Positions 15,925 to 22,263 of a stretch of DNA of 45,264 nt are shown in pieces. Numbering within the stretch: position 1 is the stretch's first letter; each line of letters starts with the position of its first letter. This DNA comes from Streptomyces sp. NBRC 110028 (lineage in GTDB: Bacteria > Actinomycetota > Actinomycetes > Streptomycetales > Streptomycetaceae): NCBI RefSeq assembly GCF_001417735.1, contig NZ_BBUZ01000053.1:1-45264 (forward strand), given 5' to 3'. Both the position numbers and the translations under genes were made by a program. The notes under the pieces were generated by a model that was not told where the DNA came from, searched no databases, and worked only from the letters and a program-made list of their open reading frames with translations.

Positions 15925-16380
15925 ATGTCAATCCCAGCGCATCCCGGAACGACTTCCGATCAGATCGCCCAACGCTTCAGCTCCACCCGACGCGGCGCCC
16001 GCCTCGCCCGGCTGCTCGTGCTCCAGCAACTCGACGCGTGGGGCTTCCCCTACCGCAGCCAGCCGTCCGACCTCATCGCCGCGATCGTGGCCGAACTCGC
16101 CGCCAACGCCGTCACCCACGGTCGCGTGCCCGGCCGGGACTTCGAGGTCCGACTGACCCGCACCGCCGCCACTCTCCGCGTCGAGGTGGCGGACACCCGC
16201 ACCGAGGGACGGCCGCCCGTCGAGGACGCACCCGCCGCACCCCCGCCGGACTCCGAGACCGGGCGCGGTCTGCTGCTGGTCGCGGGGCTTGCCGCGCGCT
16301 GGGGCGTGGCGGAGCGGCGGGGGCCGGGGAAGGTGGTCTGGGCCGAGATCGACCTCACTTGCCGTGGTGGCCGAACTTGA
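15925..16380 (+). CDS. Anti-sigma-like ATP-binding protein (HATPase, RsbW/AbaA type)
   Basis: Protein of 151 residues with a GHKL-type ATP-binding fold: N box ELAANAVTHG, G1 region VADTRTEGRP and G2 GRGLLLVAGLAARWG. Proteins of this kind in Streptomyces are either sigma-factor inhibitors or partners of WhiJ-like regulators. The ATG at 15925 is preceded by GGTGA with 4-nt spacing; an in-frame ATG at 15832 is possible. A perfect ten-base match to the 16S rRNA tail complement, GGAGGTGATC, lies at 15879-15888, too far for this start. The 3' end overlaps a convergent small gene by 26 nt. Confidence 0.82.
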   Translation: MSIPAHPGTTSDQIAQRFSSTRRGARLARLLVLQQLDAWGFPYRSQPSDLIAAIVAELAANAVTHGRVPGRDFEVRLTRTAATLRVEVADTRTEGRPPVEDAPAAPPPDSETGRGLLLVAGLAARWGVAERRGPGKVVWAEIDLTCRGGRT

Positions 16381-16603
16381 TCGGATAGGAGACGGTCGAG
16401 CGCGGCACCGGCTTCTTGGTGCCCTTCTTCTTGTCGTCCTTCTTCGCGTCATCCTTCTGGAAGTGGATGGGATACCGCCCCGTCTGGTGCGGCTGGGGCG
16501 ACTTGCCGCCGTCCTTGTCGTCGCCGTCACCGTGGCCGTTGATCCACAGCACGCCCACCACGACCACGCCGAATATCAGCATCTGGTTCTTCTTGTCCGC
16601 CAC
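16355..16603 (-). CDS. Small single-pass membrane protein
   Basis: Protein of 82 residues, no family recognised. Residues 8-20 (MLIFGVVVVGVLW) form a short membrane helix; the rest is Lys/Asp-rich with the near-repeat RYPIHF and SYPIKF. The GTG start at 16603 has GGGGGAG close upstream. The K/D-rich tail and positive C-terminus suggest surface contact with nucleic acid or cell wall, but this is a guess. Confidence 0.6.
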   Translation of the reverse strand: MADKKNQMLIFGVVVVGVLWINGHGDGDDKDGGKSPQPHQTGRYPIHFQKDDAKKDDKKKGTKKPVPRSTVSYPIKFGHHGK

Positions 16604-16719
16604 CGACTCCCCCTCGGTCCGCCGATCGCCCGCCCCCGCCCGTCAGCCATGGTGGCATCACCGCACCGGCGCCGACACCGCTGTCTTTCGGCCATGATTG
16701 CCAGATGGGGCTGAGACAG

Positions 16720-16749
16720 TTTTCAGAAGTGAACGGAGAGTCGTACGGT
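16720..16749 (+). promoter_or_regulatory. Candidate promoter of the oxidoreductase gene
   Basis: TTTTCA (16720-16725), 18-nt spacer, TACGGT (16744-16749), in a locally A+T-richer patch about 40 nt before the start codon. Confidence 0.35.
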
Positions 16750-16788
16750 CTGCACAGCCTGATACACGAAGAGGAGCGGTACTGAGCG

Positions 16789-17820
16789 ATGGATAAGCCC
16801 TCCGGTTCCGCCCCTCTTCGCGTCGGTGTTCTCGGCGCGTCATCGATCGCCCGGCGGAGGACACTCCCCGCGTTGCGCGACTGCCCGGACACCACGGTCG
16901 TTGCCATCGCCAGCCGCGACCGCAAGAAGGCCGACGACTTCGCCGCCCACTTCGGCTGCGCCGCCGTACAGGGCTATGAGCAGCTGATCGAACGCGAGGA
17001 CATCGACGCCGTCTACGTCTCGCTGCCCAACGCCCTGCACCACCCATGGGTGCGTGAACTGCTCACCCACGGCAAGCATGTGCTGGCCGAAAAGCCGCTC
17101 ACCACCAGTCCACAGGACACCGCGGAGCTGGTGCGGCTGGCGGCGGAGCGAAGACTGGTCCTGCGGGAGAACATCGCGTTCGTCCACCACGGGCTGCACC
17201 GGCGGGTGGCCGGCATGGTGGCGGACGACCGCATCGGGGAACTCCGGCACGTCCAGGCGTCGTTCTGCATCCCGCCGCTGCCCTCCACCGACGTGCGCTA
17301 TCGGGCGGACCTCGGCGGTGGGGCCCTCCTCGACACCGGGATCTATCCCGTCCGGCTCGCGCAGTACTTCCTCGGCGACGAGCTGACCGTCGCCGGTTCC
17401 GCGCTGCGCGAGGGGCCGGAGGCGGGGGTCGACGTGGCGGGCAGCGCCCTGCTCGTGGCGACGGCCGGGGCGACCGCCGCGCTCGCCTTCGGCTTCGAGC
17501 ACAGCTACGGCTCGATGTACACGCTGTGGGGCAGCAAGGCGCGACTGATCGTCGACCGGGCGTTCACTCCGCCGCACACCATGTCGCCGGTGATCCGCAT
17601 CGACGAGCAGGACCACGCCGAGGAGATCGTGCTCCCCGCCGAGCACCAGTTCGCCAACTCGGTGGCCTCCTTCGCCGACGCGGTACGGCGGACGCGGGCC
17701 ACGGGGGCGGACCCGGGCCACGCCGCATGGGCCGCCACGACAGTGCGTACCGCCGAACTGCTCGCCCGGATCGCCGAGGCAGCCGTCCGCGTCAGCGGGC
17801 GGCCAGCATGTTCTCGATGA
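16789..17820 (+). CDS. Gfo/Idh/MocA oxidoreductase, NDP-hexose 3-ketoreductase-like
   Basis: Protein of 343 residues. Residues 11-21 (RVGVLGASSIA) form the Rossmann loop and EKP (101-103) holds the catalytic-region Lys. RRRTLPAL, YVSLPNALHHPWV, FVHHGLHRR, YRADLGGGALLDTGIYPVRLAQYFLG and DRAFTPP resemble 3-ketoreductases that make deoxysugars for macrolides and polyketides rather than general members. No other deoxysugar gene is nearby, so it is either an orphan or has another sugar substrate. It converges on, and overlaps by 29 nt, a macrolide-type glycosyltransferase gene. Confidence 0.85.
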   Translation: MDKPSGSAPLRVGVLGASSIARRRTLPALRDCPDTTVVAIASRDRKKADDFAAHFGCAAVQGYEQLIEREDIDAVYVSLPNALHHPWVRELLTHGKHVLAEKPLTTSPQDTAELVRLAAERRLVLRENIAFVHHGLHRRVAGMVADDRIGELRHVQASFCIPPLPSTDVRYRADLGGGALLDTGIYPVRLAQYFLGDELTVAGSALREGPEAGVDVAGSALLVATAGATAALAFGFEHSYGSMYTLWGSKARLIVDRAFTPPHTMSPVIRIDEQDHAEEIVLPAEHQFANSVASFADAVRRTRATGADPGHAAWAATTVRTAELLARIAEAAVRVSGRPACSR

Positions 17821-18976
17821 GGTCGGCGGCGCGCGGGGTGCCGCCCTCGGCCAGGGCGTCGGCCTGCAACTGCTTGGACCGGACGTTACGTTCCGGATCC
17901 TTGACCAGGTCGTTCAGCGCCGCCCGAAGGGTCTCGGCGGTGGCGTCGGCGGTGTCCACGCGGCGGGCGACGCCGAGTTCCACGAGCCGGTCGGCGTTCA
18001 TGAACTGCTCGGCCGCCTGCGGCACGGCGATCATGGCAACACCGGCGAGGAGCCCGATGCCGCAGCTGCCCATGCCGGCGTGGGTGACGAAGGCGTCGGC
18101 CTGTTCCAGGATCGCCCGCTGCGGGATCCAGGAGGAGTGCACCTCGACGTTGGGCGGGACGGTGCCGAGTTCGCCGGGGTCGGTGTGCTTGCCGATCTGG
18201 AGGACAACGTGCCAGCCGGGCAGGTCGCCGAAGGCGGCGACGCACTGGCGGTAGAACGCCGGCTGGCGCGTGTACGACGAACCGAGCGAGATCAGCATGA
18301 GGTTGTCCGCGGCCGCCGGGCGGGTCCAGCCATGCGTGTCCGCTTCGGTGTCGAGGCAGGGACCGACGATGGACACCCTGTCGGTGTCGACCCGGTCGGC
18401 GTGCGGCTGCATCGCTCGCGGGATCAGGGCGAGCGCCCGGCCGGGCAGGCCGGAGAACGTGTCCACGTCCGTGGTGGTCGCACCGCAGTCGGCGAGCCAC
18501 CGCGCGAACCTCTCCCGGTACGCGTCGGCGCCCGGCAGCTTGCGCAGATGCACCGCGACCTCCTCCTGGAAGCCCTCCCATCCGACGAACGTCGGGGACA
18601 GCTGCACGAGGGGACGACCCTGCGCCTCCGCGAGGGCACGCGCGGCACTGGCGCCGATGTCGTAGAGGTACAGGTCGGCCGGATCGTCGTCGTAGGCGGC
18701 GCGCAGTTGCGGGAGCGCCTGGACGGCGTTGTCCAGGAAGAGGCTCGCCGCGGCGATGGGATCGGCGGGCCAGTCGCCGTGCGCGACGGGCAACGTGGAG
18801 GTGCAGGGCACCAGCTCCGCGCCGGTGGACTCGATCCGGTCGGCCACTGACGGGTCGTTGGCGTAGGTGACCCGGTGCCCGCGGGCCACCAGCTCACGGA
18901 TGAGCGGCAGGCTGGGCAGGATATGGCTGATGGTGGGGACGCCGACCATCGCGATATGGGCGCGGCGACGGGACAT
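17792..18976 (-). CDS. Macrolide-family glycosyltransferase (OleD/OleI-like)
   Basis: GT-B, family GT1 enzyme of 394 residues. The whole chain resembles OleD and OleI, which inactivate macrolides by adding glucose from UDP-glucose. The catalytic pair is kept: His18 (in ISHILP, three residues before Pro as in OleD) and Asp106 (LYLYDIG). The sugar-nucleotide loop is WIPQRAILEQADAFVTHAGMGSCGIG followed by AVPQAAEQFMNADRL. The opening AHGHVNP of OleD is replaced by TISHILP, so the acceptor pocket entrance differs. Likely role is intracellular drug inactivation or self-protection. It diverges from the alpha/beta hydrolase; a TATCAT -10-like element lies at 19033-19028. Confidence 0.9.
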   Translation of the reverse strand: MSRRRAHIAMVGVPTISHILPSLPLIRELVARGHRVTYANDPSVADRIESTGAELVPCTSTLPVAHGDWPADPIAAASLFLDNAVQALPQLRAAYDDDPADLYLYDIGASAARALAEAQGRPLVQLSPTFVGWEGFQEEVAVHLRKLPGADAYRERFARWLADCGATTTDVDTFSGLPGRALALIPRAMQPHADRVDTDRVSIVGPCLDTEADTHGWTRPAAADNLMLISLGSSYTRQPAFYRQCVAAFGDLPGWHVVLQIGKHTDPGELGTVPPNVEVHSSWIPQRAILEQADAFVTHAGMGSCGIGLLAGVAMIAVPQAAEQFMNADRLVELGVARRVDTADATAETLRAALNDLVKDPERNVRSKQLQADALAEGGTPRAADLIENMLAAR

Positions 18977-19119
18977 GGGCGATCACTCGTTTCTGGCGCG
19001 GGACGGGGGCGGGCGTGTGGCGAGGGCATGATAGTCCGTACGCACCTGGTGAAGTGCCCCTGGCGAGGCGGTAGTTGGGGATGTTCGCCGGTGATCGCGG
19101 AGCCTTTGCGGAAAACCCG

Positions 19120-19149
19120 TTGGCGGGCCTCGGCGAGCACTGCTACTTT
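19120..19149 (+). promoter_or_regulatory. Promoter of the leader ORF and hydrolase
   Basis: TTGGCG (19120-19125), 18-nt spacer, TACTTT (19144-19149). The predicted start near 19156 lies downstream of other in-frame start codons and 31 nt before the 16-codon leader ORF, which supports the short ORF over a longer frame. Confidence 0.5.
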
Positions 19150-19186
19150 TCCGGAGGCCGTGCGAGAGAACGAGGAGGTGGTACCC

Positions 19187-19237
19187 GTGAACGTATCGAC
19201 ATGGGTGCTCCCCTCCGGGGTCACGGTCGGGCGATAG
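19187..19237 (+). CDS. Candidate leader peptide MNVSTWVLPSGVTVGR
   Basis: Sixteen codons plus TAG starting at GTG, with an excellent ribosome site (GAGGAGGTG, 19172-19180) 6 nt upstream. It ends 49 nt before the hydrolase gene. Codons 6-9 contain the strand that can pair with 19249-19257. I know of no matching peptide family. Strong initiation, its own promoter and position argue for a real translated leader, possibly one at which ribosomes pause on a drug. Confidence 0.5.
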   Translation: MNVSTWVLPSGVTVGR

Positions 19238-19286
19238 GCAGGTCGTCCGGGAGCGCCGTTCACGCGCACTCCCGAAAGGCACGACC
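19204..19286 (+). promoter_or_regulatory. Candidate attenuator between leader ORF and hydrolase
   Basis: Two exclusive foldings are visible. GGTGCTCCC (19204-19212, inside the leader ORF) can pair with GGGAGCGCC (19249-19257) in nine pairs, one G-U. Alternatively GGTCGTCC-GGGAG (19241-19253) can pair with CTCCC (19269-19273) and GG-C-ACGACC (19278-19286), covering the hydrolase ribosome site (AAAGG) and the bases up to its AUG. Leader translation would choose between them. The direction of control cannot be told from sequence. Confidence 0.4.
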
Positions 19287-20024
19287 ATGCGATTCACTTC
19301 TGAGCAGCGCCTCGACGACGGCGTCATCGAGCGCGCATTCACCCTCGGCGAGATCCCCGGCATCCTGTGGACGCCCGGAACCGCATCCGCATCCGCACCG
19401 GCGCCGCTGATCCTGCTCGGCCACCCCGGCGGACTGCACAAGATGTACCCCCGACTGGTGGCCCGGGCCCGGCACTGCGCGGCGGAGGGCTTCGCCACGG
19501 CCACCATCGAACTCCCCGGAAGCGGTGACCGGCCCCGTTCCGCCGCCGCCGAGCAGGCCCGCGCCGACCTGCACCGGGCCCTGGAGGCCGGCGGGCCGGT
19601 CGACGACGGGATCGTGGACCGGCTCGTCCTCCCGCTGGTCGAAAAGTCGGTCCCCGAATGGCAGGCCGCCCTGGACGCCCTGCTTCCGCTGCCCGGGGTC
19701 GGCGGCCCGGTCGGGTACTCGGGGGGAGTGATCGCCATCGGGGTCCGGCTGGCGGTGGTCGAGCCGCGCATCTCGGCCGCCGTTCTGTTCGCCGGGAGTT
19801 TCGTGCCGCGCACCCTGTTCGAGGAGGCCCGGCAGGTCACCATTCCGCTGCACGTCCTGCTCCAGTGGGACGACGAGGGGAACGACCGGCAGCGGGCCCT
19901 GGACCTGTTCGACGCCTTCGGCTCCGAGGACAAGACGCTGAACGCCAACATGGGCGGGCACACCGGCGTCCCGCGGTCCGCGGGGGACGCCGCGGCCCGG
20001 TTCTTCACCCGGCACCTCAGCTAG
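19287..20024 (+). CDS. Alpha/beta hydrolase
   Basis: Protein of 245 residues of dienelactone-hydrolase-like size. The nucleophile elbow is GYSGG (Ser145), HPGG (residues 46-49) is the oxyanion region and His225 in GGHTG is the likely general base; the acid is probably one of the Asp in WDDEGND. No signal peptide, so cytosolic. Substrate unknown. Its divergent neighbour is a macrolide glycosyltransferase, and some macrolide esterases are alpha/beta hydrolases, so drug inactivation is a fair hypothesis. Ribosome site AAAGG is 7 nt upstream. The TAG stop lies inside the CTAG edge of the MITE-like element. Confidence 0.85.
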   Translation: MRFTSEQRLDDGVIERAFTLGEIPGILWTPGTASASAPAPLILLGHPGGLHKMYPRLVARARHCAAEGFATATIELPGSGDRPRSAAAEQARADLHRALEAGGPVDDGIVDRLVLPLVEKSVPEWQAALDALLPLPGVGGPVGYSGGVIAIGVRLAVVEPRISAAVLFAGSFVPRTLFEEARQVTIPLHVLLQWDDEGNDRQRALDLFDAFGSEDKTLNANMGGHTGVPRSAGDAAARFFTRHLS

Positions 20025-20187
20025 TGCCGCGTCAGCCAAGGTTCACCCCGCTCGCCGCCCTGGCACGGCCATCTGCGGCGTTGCCGAATCGACCGAGTAG
20101 GCCCACTACGAGGCCGATCCGGCGCCTTGCATCTGACCGCACCAGGACGCCTCGCTACCGGGCAAACCTTGGCTGACGCGGCACTAG
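20021..20187. mobile_element. MITE-like element with perfect terminal inverted repeats
   Basis: Perfect 23-bp inverted repeats at 20021-20043 and 20165-20187, each beginning CTAG. Reading CTAG as a 4-bp target duplication, the element is 159 bp (20025-20183) with 19-bp ends starting TGCCGCGTCAGCCAAGG. It has no transposase. A CTAG-type duplication is typical of IS5-group elements, so it could be moved by such a transposase elsewhere. The insertion kept the hydrolase stop codon intact. The same first ten bases recur at 45255-45264. Confidence 0.8.
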
Positions 20188-20278
20188 CCACCACAACCGC
20201 CCGGACCGCGTCGGCACCGCCGGTGGCCGGTACCGACGCGGTCCGGGCAGCGCCGGGCCCGGAGGCTGAAGCCCAAGC

Positions 20279-20821
20279 TCAACTCTTGCGCTTGAACTTG
20301 TCCGTGGGGATGTCGACCGTGCTGCCGTCCGTCAGGTGGAGGGTGACGGTTTCCCCGTAGGAGTACTCGGTGCGGGAGGCGTACCTGTCGCCCTTGGGGC
20401 GGGTCAGCAGGGTGCACTGGCCGAGGAAGGGGTCGATGATCAAGTAGATCGGGACGCCGAATCGTGCGTACTGCCGCACCTTGATCACGTAGTCGTTGTC
20501 GTCGTTCTCGGTGGAGACGATCTCCACTGCGGCCAGCACGTCGTCGTAGGAGTACGGCTCCTTCGCTCCGTCTTCGAGGATCGTCACATCAGGAACGCGG
20601 GGAGGCTCGCCGGGGAACTGGATCAGCACGTCCGACAGGAGCCGTTCCTCGGCGATGCCCGATGCCTCGGCGGCGTTCTGTACCCGGCGAATGGTCCAGC
20701 TCTGGACGTCGCTTTGCGGCGTCATGACGATGTGGCCCCCCACGACCTCGATCTTGAAGCCCTCGAACTGGGCTGCGGCGCGCTCAGCCGCCTGCCAGAG
20801 GATGTCGTCTTGCACGCTCAC
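20279..20821 (-). CDS. Uma2-family (DUF820) endonuclease-like protein
   Basis: Protein of 180 residues with the PD-(D/E)xK nuclease-like fold of Uma2: VPDVTIL supplies the Asp, AAVEIVS the Glu and YVIKVRQYARFGVPIYLIID the Lys plus the typical strand. The family is abundant in actinomycetes and cyanobacteria and its role is unsettled. The start is the GTG at 20821, with GGGGAGGT 7 nt upstream; GTG at 20815 is also in frame. It diverges from argG. Confidence 0.88.
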   Translation of the reverse strand: MSVQDDILWQAAERAAAQFEGFKIEVVGGHIVMTPQSDVQSWTIRRVQNAAEASGIAEERLLSDVLIQFPGEPPRVPDVTILEDGAKEPYSYDDVLAAVEIVSTENDDNDYVIKVRQYARFGVPIYLIIDPFLGQCTLLTRPKGDRYASRTEYSYGETVTLHLTDGSTVDIPTDKFKRKS

Positions 20822-20897
20822 GCCGGTTACCTCCCCTGTCGGGCACCTCTTAGCGGCATCGTAGCGCCGCCCGCCGACAGCCCGCCGGGTCGCCGCG

Positions 20898-20946
20898 TTG
20901 ACGAAACATACGGGCCAGTGCATACTTATGCCAGTCAGTGCATGAA
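20898..20946 (+). promoter_or_regulatory. argG promoter with ARG-box-like sites
   Basis: TTGACG (20898-20903), 17-nt spacer, CATACT (20921-20926). TGCATACTTATGCC (20919-20932) and TGCATGAA (20939-20946) look like ArgR half sites and cover the -10 region and start point. This gives argG its own arginine-controlled promoter, 14.5 kb from argR. Confidence 0.65.
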
Positions 20947-20962
20947 CCGTAAGGAGAAACCC

Positions 20963-22159
20963 GTGACCGAGCGCGTCGTACTCGCCTATTCGGGCGGCCT
21001 GGACACCTCCGTCGCCATCGGCTGGATCGCCGAGGAGACGGGCGCCGAGGTCATCGCCGTTGCCGTGGACGTCGGCCAGGGCGGCGAGGACCTGGACGTC
21101 ATCCGCAAGCGCGCGCTCGCCTGCGGGGCGGTCGAGGCGGAGGTCGCGGACGCCAAGGACGAGTTCGCCGACGAGTACTGCCTCCCGGCGATCAAGGCGA
21201 ACGCGCTGTACATGGACCGCTACCCGCTGGTCTCGGCGCTCTCCCGGCCCACCATCGTCAAGCACCTCGTGGCCGCCGCCCGCAAGCACGGCGCCACCAC
21301 CGTCGCCCACGGCTGCACCGGCAAGGGCAACGACCAGGTGCGGTTCGAGGCGGGTATCTCCTCCCTCGCGCCCGACCTCAAGTGCATCGCCCCGGTCCGG
21401 GACTACGCGATGACGCGGGACAAGGCCATCGCCTTCTGCGAGGCGAAGAACCTGCCGATCGCGACCACCAAGAAGTCCCCGTACTCCATCGACCAGAACG
21501 TCTTCGGGCGGGCCGTCGAGACCGGCTTCCTTGAGGACATCTGGAACGCGCCGATCGAGGACGTCTACGAGTACACCTCGAACCCGGCCACCCAGCGGGA
21601 CGCCGATGAGGTCATCATCTCCTTCAAGGACGGCGTCCCGGTGGCCATCGACGGCCAGCCCGTGACCGTCCTGCAGGCCATCCAGCAGCTCAACGAGCGG
21701 GCCGGGGCGCAGGGCATCGGGCGGATCGACATGGTCGAGGACCGGCTGGTGGGCATCAAGTCCCGGGAGATCTACGAGGCCCCCGGCGCCATCGCGCTGA
21801 TCACCGCCCACCAGGAGCTGGAGAACGTCACCGTCGAGCGCGAGCTGGCCCGCTACAAGCGGCAGGTCGAGCAGCGGTGGAGCGAGCTGGTCTACGACGG
21901 TCTGTGGTTCTCGCCGCTCAAGCGGGCCCTGGACGGCTTCATCACCGAGGCGAACCAGCACGTCACCGGCGAGATCCGGATGACCCTGCACGGCGGCCGG
22001 GCCGTCGTCACCGGCCGGAAGTCGGAGCAGTCGCTGTACGACTTCAACCTGGCGACCTACGACACGGGCGACACCTTCGACCAGTCGCTGTCCAAGGGCT
22101 TCATCGAGCTGTTCGGGATGTCCAGCAAGATCGCCGCGAAGCGCGACCTGGAGCAGTAG
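20963..22159 (+). CDS. argG: Argininosuccinate synthase ArgG
   Basis: Joins citrulline and aspartate with ATP. Protein of 398 residues. The PP-loop AYSGGLDTS is at residues 8-16; HGCTGKGNDQVRFE and the C-terminal KSEQSLYDFNLATYDTGDTFDQSLSKGFIELFG are family-specific. The GTG at 20963 has AAGGAG 6 nt upstream; the in-frame ATG at 20942 lies in the operator region and lacks a ribosome site. It is followed by argH after 104 nt that contain a strong hairpin. Confidence 0.96.
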   Translation: MTERVVLAYSGGLDTSVAIGWIAEETGAEVIAVAVDVGQGGEDLDVIRKRALACGAVEAEVADAKDEFADEYCLPAIKANALYMDRYPLVSALSRPTIVKHLVAAARKHGATTVAHGCTGKGNDQVRFEAGISSLAPDLKCIAPVRDYAMTRDKAIAFCEAKNLPIATTKKSPYSIDQNVFGRAVETGFLEDIWNAPIEDVYEYTSNPATQRDADEVIISFKDGVPVAIDGQPVTVLQAIQQLNERAGAQGIGRIDMVEDRLVGIKSREIYEAPGAIALITAHQELENVTVERELARYKRQVEQRWSELVYDGLWFSPLKRALDGFITEANQHVTGEIRMTLHGGRAVVTGRKSEQSLYDFNLATYDTGDTFDQSLSKGFIELFGMSSKIAAKRDLEQ

Positions 22160-22188
22160 GCCGCAGTAGCCTGCGTAAGCGACGTAAC

Positions 22189-22227
22189 GACACCGCCTTC
22201 CCGTCCGCGCGGCGGGGAGGCGGTGTC
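22189..22227 (+). terminator. Strong hairpin between argG and argH
   Basis: GACACCGCCTTCCC (22189-22202) pairs with GGGGAGGCGGTGTC (22214-22227): 14 pairs with one G-U, 11-nt loop, no T tract. It may end or thin out argG transcripts, or protect their 3' ends. The argH ribosome site (GAGGAG) is 24 nt further on. Confidence 0.65.
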
Positions 22228-22263
22228 ACACCACCCACCACCACAGCCTTGAGGAGCAACAGC

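Noticed and set aside
16705..16785. A 26-codon ORF just before the Gfo/Idh/MocA gene
   Set aside because: No ribosome site for its ATG, and the most likely promoter (16720-16749) lies inside it, so the message would start after its start codon.
18875..19237. A longer frame containing the 16-codon leader ORF
   Set aside because: It begins within the glycosyltransferase gene region in antisense and before the probable promoter at 19120-19149; only the last 16 codons have a ribosome site.
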